NCBI GenBank assembly: GCA_041567315.1
Contig: JBFGCA010000009.1
Coordinates: 3,085 to 67,084 of the forward strand
Length of the DNA stretch: 64,000 bases
Source: JBFGCA01 sp041567315
GTDB taxonomy: Bacteria; Acidobacteriota; Thermoanaerobaculia; Multivoradales; JAHEKO01
Direction: 5' to 3'
Shown: positions 47,253 to 54,904 of the stretch, one piece after another
Position numbering within the stretch: the first letter of the stretch is position 1
How the letters are laid out: the number at the start of each line of letters is the position of its first letter
The notes under the pieces: generated by a model
What the model was told of the DNA's origin: nothing
Seen by the model: the letters and a program-made list of their open reading frames with translations, nothing else
Databases searched by the model: none
Position numbers and translations under genes: made by a program

Positions 47253-48335
47253 TCAGGGCAGGAGGATCACCTTCAGACACCCGTCCCGCCGCTCGGCGAA
47301 GAGCCTGTAGGCGGCCGGGCCGTCGGCGAGGGGCAGGCGGTGAGTGATCAGCGGGGCGAGGTCGGGGCTGCCGGTGCGGAGCAGGTCGAGGGCCATCGGC
47401 AGGTAGTGGCGCGCGGGGCAGCGGCCGGTCCGGAAGGTGAGGTTCCTGTCGTAGGCTTCGACCGGCGAGAAGGGCAGGGTGGGTGCGGTGTGGACGCCGA
47501 CCGCCGCGACGGTGCCGCCGGGTCGGACGAGCTCGACGGCGAGGCGCAGCGCCGCCGGGCTGCCCACCGCCTCGACCGCCGCGTCGGCGCCGCGGCCGCC
47601 GGTGGTCTCGCGGACCGCGGCGGTGACCTCCGGGTCGGCGGCGTCGGGAGCTTTGGACTCGGCGTCCGGGGGACCGGCGTCGATGGGCTCGGCGCCGAGG
47701 CGCTCGGCGGCGCGCAGCCGCTCGGCGACCCGGTCGACGGCCAGGACGCGCTCGGCCCCGAGCTGGCGGCAGCCGACCACCGCCATCAAACCGACCGGCC
47801 CACAGCCCACTATCGCGGCCACGGCGCCGGGCGCGGCGCGGGCCATCTCGGCGCCGAAGAGCCCGGTCGAGAGCACGTCGCCGGCCAGCAGCGCCAGCTC
47901 GGACGGCACCTCTTCGGGGACCTCGACCAGGGTGGCGTCGGCCAGCGGCACCCGCACCCGCTCGGCCTGGCCGCCGTGGAGTCCCCGGCCGCCCTCGACC
48001 CAGCCGAAAAGCCGGCCCTGCTCGCAGCGCGCGGTGAGGCCCGAGCGGCAGAAGAAGCAGGCGCCGCAGCTGGTGGTGAAGGGGCTCACCACCCGGGCGC
48101 CGGGGCGCAGCCGGCGGACCGCGGCGCCGGTCTCGACCACCCGGCCCACGAACTCGTGGCCCAGCACGGTGCCGGTGTCGAGTCCGGTCTCGCGCCCGAA
48201 GTAGGGGTGGAGGTCGGAGCCGCAGATCCCGGCCACCTCGACCTCGACGAGGGCGTCGCCTTCGTCGGCGATCGCCGGCTCCGGGACCGTGTCGTAGAGG
48301 ACGGTCTCGACGCCGCCGAAAGTCAGGGCCCGCAC
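47253..48335 (-). CDS. Zinc-dependent alcohol dehydrogenase
   Basis: A 360-residue medium-chain dehydrogenase. Catalytic zinc site: GICGSDLHPY and VLGHEFVG. Structural zinc site: all four Cys in CGACFFCRSGLTARC. The Rossmann nucleotide-binding segment is AAIVGCGPVGLMAVVGCRQL. Substrate unknown; the sequence is closest in style to glutathione-independent formaldehyde/threonine-type dehydrogenases. The start GTG 48335 has no ribosome binding site but lies exactly six bases after a TAGACT box, so the mRNA should be leaderless. Confidence 0.92.
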   Translation of the reverse strand: MRALTFGGVETVLYDTVPEPAIADEGDALVEVEVAGICGSDLHPYFGRETGLDTGTVLGHEFVGRVVETGAAVRRLRPGARVVSPFTTSCGACFFCRSGLTARCEQGRLFGWVEGGRGLHGGQAERVRVPLADATLVEVPEEVPSELALLAGDVLSTGLFGAEMARAAPGAVAAIVGCGPVGLMAVVGCRQLGAERVLAVDRVAERLRAAERLGAEPIDAGPPDAESKAPDAADPEVTAAVRETTGGRGADAAVEAVGSPAALRLAVELVRPGGTVAAVGVHTAPTLPFSPVEAYDRNLTFRTGRCPARHYLPMALDLLRTGSPDLAPLITHRLPLADGPAAYRLFAERRDGCLKVILLP

Positions 48336-48341
48336 GCGGCG

Positions 48342-48347
48342 AGTCTA
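48342..48347 (-). promoter_or_regulatory. -10 box of a probable leaderless promoter (alcohol dehydrogenase gene)
   Basis: TAGACT on the minus strand (48347-48342) is followed by six bases and the GTG at 48335. The same hexamer is the -10 of the imu promoter. No clear -35 is visible. Confidence 0.5.
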
Positions 48348-48373
48348 CGTCGTGCGGAGACGAAACCTGCTGC

Positions 48374-48379
48374 TACACT
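48374..48379 (+). promoter_or_regulatory. -10-like box before the TAXI solute-binding gene
   Basis: TACACT is followed by eight bases and the GTG at 48388. This supports that start over the GTG at 48352, which lies upstream of the box. The divergent dehydrogenase promoter is 27 bases away. Confidence 0.4.
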
Positions 48380-48387
48380 GCCTGGCC

Positions 48388-49380
48388 GTGAGCGGCCGGC
48401 CGACTCTCCTCCTGCTGGGCCTGGCGGCCGCGACCCTGGCCGGCTGCGGGGGAAGCGAAGACGCCGGGCCGGCCGCTCGCCGGTTCCTGTCGATCGGCAC
48501 GGCGCCGCCGGGAGGCGCCTTCTTCGTGGTCGGTGGGGCTCTGGCCGAGGTGCTCGATCAACGGGGCGCCAGCGGCCCGATGGCCGGCTGGCGGGTCACC
48601 GCCGAGGCCACCAAGGGGACCCAGGAGAACCTCCGCCGGCTGGCCAGCGGCGAGCTGGACTTCGCGCTGGCCAACGCCGCCATCACCTACTTCGCGGTCC
48701 GCGGCGAGGGTGGCTGGGAGGCGCCCCAGCCGATTGAGGCGGTGATGACGCTGGCCCCCAACGTGGCGCTGTTCCTGGCCCGCGAGGGGTCGGGGATCCG
48801 GCGGATCGCCGACCTGGCGGGGCGGCGGGTGGTGATCGGTCCGGCCGGGGCCGGGTTCGAGTACTTCGTGGAGCCCATTCTCGAGGCCCACGGAGTGGGT
48901 CTCGAGGATCTCGTCGCCCTCAATGCCACCCAGGCCGGAGCGGTGGAGATGCTTGCCGACGGCTCGGCGGTGGCGGCCTTTCTGGGCGGGGCCGTGCCCA
49001 CCGCGTCGATCACCCAGGCGGCGGCCGGCGGCGGCGTGAGCTTCGTGCCGTTCGACGAGGAGGCGCTCGTGCGGCTGGCGGCGGACTATCCGTTCTTCGA
49101 GCGTGCCACCATCCCGGCCGGCACCTACCGCGGTCAGGACGTCGACTTCCAAGGGCTCAACGTCGGCTCGATGCACCTGGTGACCGCGGCCGGCCGCGAC
49201 GACGAGCTGGTCTATCAGGTCACCCGGGCGCTTTGGGAGGGCCGCGAGCAGGTGGTCGAGAAGCACCCGGCCGGGCGCTTCATCCGCGCCGAGGTGGTGG
49301 TGCGCGACATTGGGACGCCGTTCCATCCGGGGGCGGAGCGCCTCTATCGCGAGCTCGGCATCTGGCCGGCGAGTCCGTGA
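48388..49380 (+). CDS. TAXI-family TRAP transporter solute-binding lipoprotein
   Basis: A 330-residue periplasmic binding protein. The signal ends in a clear lipobox, LAGC, so it is a lipoprotein. The TAXI pattern is seen in FLSIGTAPPGGAFFVVGGAL, ATKGTQENLRRLASGELDFA, LAGRRVVIGPAGAGFEYFVE and a C-terminal GTPFHPGAERLYRELG. It should capture a small organic acid for the TRAP permease encoded 25 bases downstream. GTG 48352 gives a longer signal region and cannot be ruled out. Confidence 0.9.
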   Translation: MSGRPTLLLLGLAAATLAGCGGSEDAGPAARRFLSIGTAPPGGAFFVVGGALAEVLDQRGASGPMAGWRVTAEATKGTQENLRRLASGELDFALANAAITYFAVRGEGGWEAPQPIEAVMTLAPNVALFLAREGSGIRRIADLAGRRVVIGPAGAGFEYFVEPILEAHGVGLEDLVALNATQAGAVEMLADGSAVAAFLGGAVPTASITQAAAGGGVSFVPFDEEALVRLAADYPFFERATIPAGTYRGQDVDFQGLNVGSMHLVTAAGRDDELVYQVTRALWEGREQVVEKHPAGRFIRAEVVVRDIGTPFHPGAERLYRELGIWPASP

Positions 49381-49405
49381 GGCCGCCGGAGCCGGTCGCC
49401 TGCCG

Positions 49406-51361
49406 ATGAGCGCGCCGGCGGGCTCCGGCCGGCTGGCGGCCGCGGCGGGGCTGCTCCGCCGGGCGGCCGGCGTCGTGCTGCCGCTGTTCGTCCTGGCCGA
49501 GCTGAACTACCCGCGGCTGACGCCGCAATCGCAGCTGGCGATCTTCGTGGCGCTCGGCCTGGTGCTGTGTTTCCTCCCGGCCGGCGGCACCGGGGAGCGG
49601 CCGGCGCCGCCTCGACGGCCGGCCGTCGGTCTCGGCCTGGCGCTCCTCAGCCTTGCGGTCGGGGCTTATCTGGTCGTCCACAACGAGCCGGTCTTCGCGG
49701 GCTGGTGGCCAGCCGGTGGCTCGCTCGGCGACCGCGCCGGGGCCGAGACCGCGACCGACCTGTTGGTGGGGGCGATCGGTCTGGCGCTGGTCCTGGAGGC
49801 GACCCGCCGCTCGCTGGGCTGGGCGCTACCGCTGCTGTCCGGGCTGTTCCTCGCCTACGCGGCCTGGGGGCGCTGGCTCCCCGACTGGCTGCTGCCGCAC
49901 CGCGGCTACGGGGTCGAGCGCCTCGTCGCCCAGACCTTCATCCACAGCCAGGGCGTCTTCGGGGTGGCGCTCGGGGTGATGTTCAGCTACGTCTTCCTGT
50001 TCGTGGTGCTCGGCGCGCTGCTCGAGGCCTCGGGGGCGACCCGCTTCGTGCTCGATGGCACCCGCCGGCTGCTCGGCGCCTCGCCCGGCGGGCCCGCCAA
50101 GGTGGCGGTGCTGAGCAGCGGGCTGATGGGGTCGCTGTCGGGTAGCGCGGTGGCCAACACCGCGACCACCGGCACCTTCACCATCCCGATGATGCGCCAG
50201 GCCGGCTTCCGGCCGCACGTCGCCGCCGGGCTGGAGGCGGCGGCCAGCTCGGGCGGCGCCCTGGTGCCGCCGGTGATGGGCGCCGGCGCCTACATGATGC
50301 TGGAGATCGTCGAGCCGCCGGTGACCTATCTGGAGATCCTGCGGGCGGCGCTGGTGCCGGCCTGCCTTTACTATCTGGCGCTCTATCTGATCGTCGACTT
50401 CCGGGCACGGCGGTTTGCCGATCGCGCGGTCCCGCCCGAGCCGGCGCCGGCCTCGGCCCTGCGCCGCTGGGAGGGGGTGGTGTTCGGCTCCGCCCTGGCC
50501 GGCCTCGTCCTGTTTCTGCTGCTCGGCTACAGCGTCTTCCGGGCGGTGACCCTGGCGCTTGCCGCCGTGCTGGTGACCGGGGCGCTCCATCGCCGGACCC
50601 GGCTCGGCTGGCGGCGTCTGCTGGCGGTGCTCGAGAAGGCGTCGAGCGACGGCGTGGCGCTGGTGGCGGCGGCGGCCAGCGTGGGCGTCGTCCTGGGCGT
50701 CGTCACCCTGACCGGGGTCGGCACCCGGTTGCCGGCACTCATCCTGCCGCTGGCGCAGGACCACCTGCTGCTGGCCCTGGCCGCCATCATGGGCTCGTCC
50801 ATCCTGCTCGGCATGGGGCTGCCGTCGGCGGTCTGCTATCTGCTGCTGGCGACCCTCGTCGGTCCGGTGCTCGGGCGGCTGGGGGTGGTGCCCCTGGCCG
50901 CGCATCTGTTCATCTTCTACTTCGGTCTGATGTCGATGGTGACGCCGCCGGTGGCCCTGGCCGCCTACGCCGCCAGCGCCATCGCCGGCTCGGACTTCCT
51001 GCGCACCAGCTTCGCCGCCTTTCGCTTCGCCGGCATCGGCTTCGTGCTGCCGTTTCTCTTCGTGCTCCGCCCGCAACTGCTGCTGCTGGCCCCCGACGGC
51101 GGTCCGGCGGGGCTCGGCGAGGTGATGGGCGCGCTGGGGCCGACGCTGGTCGGTCTGGTGGCGCTGGCGGCCGCGGTCGCCGGCCATCTGCGGCGGCCGC
51201 TGGGCCCGGGGCTGCGGCTGCTGCTGCTGGCGGCCGCCGCCCTGGCGATGCTGCCGCTTGCGCCGGGCGGCTGGGGCTGGAATCTGGCGGGCGTGGCGCT
51301 CTGCGCGGCCGCCCTGTGGCTGGGTTGGCGGCCGGCCGCAGCGACCACTGCCGAGGGCTGA
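49406..51361 (+). CDS. TRAP transporter fused permease (4TM plus 12TM)
   Basis: A 651-residue membrane protein of the fused TRAP permease type that pairs with TAXI binding proteins. Conserved segments: GVFGVALGVMFSYVFLFVVL, SGLMGSLSGSAVANTATTGT, AAASSGGALVPPVMGAGAYM, GMGLPSAVCYLLLATLVGP and MSMVTPPVALAAYAASAIAG. It drives ion-coupled uptake of the bound solute. ATG 49406 follows the solute-binding gene by 25 bases, as expected for an operon. Confidence 0.95.
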   Translation: MSAPAGSGRLAAAAGLLRRAAGVVLPLFVLAELNYPRLTPQSQLAIFVALGLVLCFLPAGGTGERPAPPRRPAVGLGLALLSLAVGAYLVVHNEPVFAGWWPAGGSLGDRAGAETATDLLVGAIGLALVLEATRRSLGWALPLLSGLFLAYAAWGRWLPDWLLPHRGYGVERLVAQTFIHSQGVFGVALGVMFSYVFLFVVLGALLEASGATRFVLDGTRRLLGASPGGPAKVAVLSSGLMGSLSGSAVANTATTGTFTIPMMRQAGFRPHVAAGLEAAASSGGALVPPVMGAGAYMMLEIVEPPVTYLEILRAALVPACLYYLALYLIVDFRARRFADRAVPPEPAPASALRRWEGVVFGSALAGLVLFLLLGYSVFRAVTLALAAVLVTGALHRRTRLGWRRLLAVLEKASSDGVALVAAAASVGVVLGVVTLTGVGTRLPALILPLAQDHLLLALAAIMGSSILLGMGLPSAVCYLLLATLVGPVLGRLGVVPLAAHLFIFYFGLMSMVTPPVALAAYAASAIAGSDFLRTSFAAFRFAGIGFVLPFLFVLRPQLLLLAPDGGPAGLGEVMGALGPTLVGLVALAAAVAGHLRRPLGPGLRLLLLAAAALAMLPLAPGGWGWNLAGVALCAAALWLGWRPAAATTAEG

Positions 51362-51415
51362 ACGAAGGTCGGCCAGCGGCTTCCGCGACGGTCGCTGCAA
51401 CCCGTGGCCGTGGGT

Positions 51416-53209
51416 TCAGGAAGCGGGGGCCGAGTCGACTTCCGCTCCGCCGGCGTCGGGCGCCGCGGTCGCCGGTGACGCTTTGCGCGAGCCCCGCCGC
51501 GAACGCCGGCGTCGGCGAGAGCGTGATTTGGCGCTGGACTGGGGCTTGCCGTCGCCGCCGGCGGCGGGCTCGGACGCCGGCTTCGCCGCCTCGGTGGCCG
51601 CGGTCTGCGCCTCGTCCTTGGCAGCTCCCGACCGGCGGCCGCGGCGCCGGCGGGAGGGCCGGCGAGCACCGCTCTTGGCGCGGCTCTCGGCGGCCTGGGC
51701 CGCCGGCTGCCGCTCACTCTCATCCGGCTTGCCCGGTGACCCGCTCGCCCACTCGATCCGCCGGTCGGAGCGGTGGAGGGCGGTGGAGGCGAGGATCTCG
51801 ACCCGGATCCCGAACTCCTGCTCGAGCGCCGCCAGCTCGCGGCGGCGGCCGTTCTGGACGGCGTCGGCCAGCTCGGGGTGGAGGGCGATCCGCACGCCCG
51901 AGATGTTGCCGGCGGCGGCCCGCGCCTCGACCATCCGCAGCAGGGTGAGCCCCACCATCTCGGGGCTGGCCAGCCGGCCGGTGCCCTTGCAGGTGGGGCA
52001 GGCGCGGTGGGTGCGCAGGTGGAGGGCCTTCTCCAGGCGCTGGCGGTTGACCTCGAGCAGGCCGTTGGAGCTGAGGCGGCCCACCGAGGTGCGGGCGCGG
52101 TCGCTCTTGAGCGCCTCGCGCATCGCCTTCTCGACCTGCCGCCGGTTGCGACCGGCCCGCATGTCGATGAAGTCGACGACGACCAGCCCGCCGATGTCGC
52201 GCAGCCGGAGCTGCCGCGCCACCTCGGGCGCCGCCTCCAGGTTGGTCTTGACCGCGGTCTCCTCCTGGCTGGCGGCACCGGTCGAGCGGCCCGAGTTGAC
52301 GTCGATCGAGACCAGCGCCTCGGTGGGCTCGATGACGATCGAGCCGCCGCTCGGCAGCTCCACCCGGCGCTCGTAGATGCTCTCGATCTGGTCCTCGAGC
52401 TTGAAGCGCGAGAACAGCGGGGTGCGCTCCTGGTAACGCACCAGTCGGGTGCGCGACCGCGGCATGAAGGCGCGCATGTACTCGCGCGACTTCTGATAGG
52501 CGCGATCGTCGTCGGCCAGCACCTCGTGGATGGAGCTGTCCAGGTAGTCGCGCAGCGCCCGCACGATCAGATCCTGGTCGCTGTAGATGAGCTGGGTGCC
52601 GCGCCCCTGCCGGGCCTCGGCGCGGACCCGTTTCCACAGCCGCAGCAGGGCGGTGAGGTCGCGGTTGAGCGCCGTCTTGTTCTGGTCGAGGGCGTTGGTG
52701 CGGATGATGACGCCGCAGCCGTCGGGCCGGTCGAGTTTCTGGGCCAGCTCCTTGAGCTCGCGGCGGGTGTCGTCGTCCTCCACCTTGCGGGACACCCCGA
52801 CGGTGTCGTCGAAGGGCTTGAGCACCAGGTAGCGTCCCGCCAGGCTGAGGTTGGTGGTCAGCGTGGCGCCCTTGTCGCGCTCGGCGTCCTTGGTCACCTG
52901 GACGATGATCGGGCGCCCCTTCTCGAGCACTTCCTCGATCCGCGCCCGGCGGCCCTCGGCCGGCTCGTGGTAGTAGGCCTCCGGCACGACATCCTGGATG
53001 GCCAGGAAGCCGTTGCGCTCGGCGCCGTAGTCCACGAAGGCGGCGTTGAGGCTGGGTTGGACGGCGTTGATGACGCCGCGGTAGATGTTGCCGCGGGTGA
53101 GGCCGCGCTCGGCGACCTCCACCTGGTAGTTCTCCATCCGGTCGCCGTCGACGACGGCGACCCGCACCTCTTCCGGGGTGCGGGCATTGATCAACATGCG
53201 ACGTGACAT
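51416..53209 (-). CDS. Ribonuclease E/G family endoribonuclease
   Basis: A 597-residue RNase E/G. CAGGAG lies before ATG 53209; a frame continues upstream to 53425 without support. An S1 RNA-binding domain (GNIYRGVINAVQPSLNAAFV, ERNGFLAIQDV) is followed by the RNase H-like/DNase I-like core. Catalytic Asp residues are in SIDVNSGRSTG (near 303) and VDFIDMR (near 345). The zinc-link Cys pair is CPTCKGTG (near 404). The last 100 residues are Arg/Ser/Ala-rich (RRPSRRRRGRRSG, RSRRRRRSRRGSRK) and probably bind RNA. Length lies between short RNase G and long RNase E. Confidence 0.95.
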   Translation of the reverse strand: MSRRMLINARTPEEVRVAVVDGDRMENYQVEVAERGLTRGNIYRGVINAVQPSLNAAFVDYGAERNGFLAIQDVVPEAYYHEPAEGRRARIEEVLEKGRPIIVQVTKDAERDKGATLTTNLSLAGRYLVLKPFDDTVGVSRKVEDDDTRRELKELAQKLDRPDGCGVIIRTNALDQNKTALNRDLTALLRLWKRVRAEARQGRGTQLIYSDQDLIVRALRDYLDSSIHEVLADDDRAYQKSREYMRAFMPRSRTRLVRYQERTPLFSRFKLEDQIESIYERRVELPSGGSIVIEPTEALVSIDVNSGRSTGAASQEETAVKTNLEAAPEVARQLRLRDIGGLVVVDFIDMRAGRNRRQVEKAMREALKSDRARTSVGRLSSNGLLEVNRQRLEKALHLRTHRACPTCKGTGRLASPEMVGLTLLRMVEARAAAGNISGVRIALHPELADAVQNGRRRELAALEQEFGIRVEILASTALHRSDRRIEWASGSPGKPDESERQPAAQAAESRAKSGARRPSRRRRGRRSGAAKDEAQTAATEAAKPASEPAAGGDGKPQSSAKSRSRRRRRSRRGSRKASPATAAPDAGGAEVDSAPAS

Positions 53210-53510
53210 GGGGTCTCCTGAAGGGATCGGGGGCGGGCGGCGCAGGTCGAGCCGGGGAACCGGCCCCGGAACGTGGCCCGCCGAGGGGGCGTGTCGTCGG
53301 TAGATAACGGCAAAGCGGGTGGGGAGCGGAGCCGCCACCGGCGTTTCGGGTCCGCCGGGCTCGGGCTGCGGGGGCGCCGGAGCTGTCGACCGCGGGTGGC
53401 GGCGTGGGCCGCCCGCCGCGTCCACCCACCGCGGAGGTTAGCCTATCAGGAGTTCGCCCCGTTCTGCCGGTTTTGCGAGATTCGCCGCCCCGAGGGCGTC
53501 CTGGAGGGGT
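53210..53510. other. Gene-free stretch between divergent genes, 301 bases
   Basis: Holds the leaders and promoters of the RNase E/G gene (minus) and the exported-protein gene at 53511 (plus). I could not find a convincing -35/-10 pair. TTGCGA at 53473-53478 is the only -35-like hexamer I noticed. No repeat or hairpin with a T-tract is visible. Confidence 0.4.
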
Positions 53511-54110
53511 ATGAGCGGGTACGTGGAGCGTGGGCCGGGCCGCAGGCCTCTCCGGGAGCGGCTTCTCCGGGGCTTCGCGATCGCGTCGCTGATCGTCGGC
53601 CTCACGGCGGAGCCAGGTGGCGTGGCCCCGGGGTGGGCGGCGAAGGCGGCGGAGCCGCCGGCGGTTGCGTCCGGCGCCTGCGAGCCGCCGCCGGTGGTCG
53701 ACGAGCCACCGGTCCCCGAGCCGATCCGGATCGGCCCTGCGGAGGCGCCGCCGCCCGAGCTCCGGCGGCGGATGGCCGGTTGGCATCGCGGCTACGGGAC
53801 GCAGATGGAGGCCGTCAAGCGCGCCTGGCTGGCGGCGCTGCGCCTCGCCGCGGCCCGCCGGGCCCTGGTCAGTGCCCCCGAGTGCCGGGCCCTGGGCCGC
53901 AGTCTCCACGCGCTCGAGGTCGACCGCCTCTTCCGGGTGCCCGATCCGTTGGCGGAGCGCCACCTGGTCCGGGCGCTCCGCGAGCTGGCGCAGGCCGCCG
54001 ACAGCTGCCGCAAGGGCCGCTATTTCGACTTCACCTGGCGGCTCGAGGCGGCGGCCCTGGCCCTCGCCGACCTCCGCCGACAGCTGGCCCTCTACGGCCT
54101 CGAACCGTGA
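53511..54110 (+). CDS. Exported helical protein of unknown function
   Basis: A 199-residue protein with a twin-Arg-like but ordinary signal region (LRERLLRGFAIASLIVGLTA), a Pro/Glu-rich spacer (PPPVVDEPPVPEPIRIGPAE) and a C-terminal helical domain from about residue 85 (MEAVKRAWLAALRLAAARRAL, then SLHALEVDRLF, LAQAADSCRKGRYFDF and RLEAAALALADLRRQL). Two Cys in the mature domain may form a disulfide. GGAGGGG lies just before the ATG. No family recognised. Confidence 0.5.
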   Translation: MSGYVERGPGRRPLRERLLRGFAIASLIVGLTAEPGGVAPGWAAKAAEPPAVASGACEPPPVVDEPPVPEPIRIGPAEAPPPELRRRMAGWHRGYGTQMEAVKRAWLAALRLAAARRALVSAPECRALGRSLHALEVDRLFRVPDPLAERHLVRALRELAQAADSCRKGRYFDFTWRLEAAALALADLRRQLALYGLEP

Positions 54111-54185
54111 CCCGGACGGTGGCCGGCTCGAGCCCAGCCGGCTCCAAGCAGCGTCGATACCTGCTCGAAGTAGTAGCTGAGGTGC

Positions 54186-54214
54186 TTGCAAAGTCAAGTC
54201 AATGCATTCATAAT
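54186..54214 (+). promoter_or_regulatory. Promoter of the vapBC-type operon
   Basis: TTGCAA (54186-54191), a 17-base spacer, then CATAAT (54209-54214). The ATG of the antitoxin gene follows after six bases, so the transcript should begin at the start codon. The 8-bp palindrome AATGCATT (54201-54208) lies in the spacer and may be the antitoxin operator. This stretch is much more AT-rich than its surroundings. Confidence 0.65.
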
Positions 54215-54220
54215 GAAGGT

Positions 54221-54457
54221 ATGCCCGTGCAGCTCACCATTCGGAACGTCCCCGACGAAGTCCGCGCGGAGCTGGCGGCGCGGGCAGCGCTCCGGGGCCA
54301 GTCGATGCAGGAGTACCTACGGGCGGAGCTGGTGAGGCTGGCGGCGCGGCCCTCGATCGACCGCTGGCTCGGTGAGGTTCGGCGCCGCAAGCGAGCCGCC
54401 GGGACCAGGGTGCCGCCCGACCGGATCCTGGAGCATCGGGACGCCGACCGGCGGTGA
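54221..54457 (+). CDS. vapB: FitA/VapB-type ribbon-helix-helix antitoxin
   Basis: A 78-residue antitoxin. The N-terminal MPVQLTIRNVPDEVRAELAA plus ALRGQSMQEYLRAELVRLAA is the ribbon-helix-helix DNA-binding fold of FitA-like antitoxins. The C-terminal basic part (WLGEVRRRKRAAG) would bind and inhibit the PIN toxin. Its TGA overlaps the GTG of the toxin gene by four bases. The operon is probably autoregulated through the palindrome in its promoter, as known for such systems. Confidence 0.88.
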   Translation: MPVQLTIRNVPDEVRAELAARAALRGQSMQEYLRAELVRLAARPSIDRWLGEVRRRKRAAGTRVPPDRILEHRDADRR

Positions 54458-54855
54458 GCGCCGTCGTCGATGCCTCGGTGCTGGTCGCGGCAGCCGTCGA
54501 CGTTGGAGCGGAGGGGTCGTGGGCGGAGGGCATCGTCGCCGAGCCACCGCTGGCCGCACCCTCGCTGGTGCTCGCCGAGGCCTCCAACATCCTGCGGCGG
54601 CTCGAGAGCTGCGGGCAGGTGAGCCGGTTCGAGGCGACCGCGGCCCAGGAGGATCTCGTCCGTCTCGACCTGGAGCTCTTCCCGTTCGAGCCGATGGCCG
54701 CCAGGGTCTGGCAGCTGCGGCACAACCTCACCTGTTACGACGCCTGGTACGTGGCCGTCGCCGAGGCGCTGGATCTGCCGCTGGCGACTCTCGATGAGCG
54801 CCTGAGCCGGGCTTCCGGCCCGAACTGCCGTTTCCTGACTCCGGGGCTGAGCTAA
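54454..54855 (+). CDS. vapC: VapC-type PIN domain ribonuclease toxin
   Basis: A 133-residue PIN domain protein of normal length. The four acidic active-site positions are present: Asp6 in VVDASVLV, Glu in LVLAEASNIL, Asp in TCYDAWYVAVAE and Asp in ATLDERLSR. It should cut specific RNAs when free of antitoxin. The GTG start overlaps the antitoxin stop (GTGA), so production is coupled. The target RNA cannot be predicted. Confidence 0.9.
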   Translation: MSAVVDASVLVAAAVDVGAEGSWAEGIVAEPPLAAPSLVLAEASNILRRLESCGQVSRFEATAAQEDLVRLDLELFPFEPMAARVWQLRHNLTCYDAWYVAVAEALDLPLATLDERLSRASGPNCRFLTPGLS

Positions 54856-54904
54856 GCGCCGACTCCGGTGGGGCGCGGTACCATGCGCGGCCTGTGGGGC
54901 GCGC

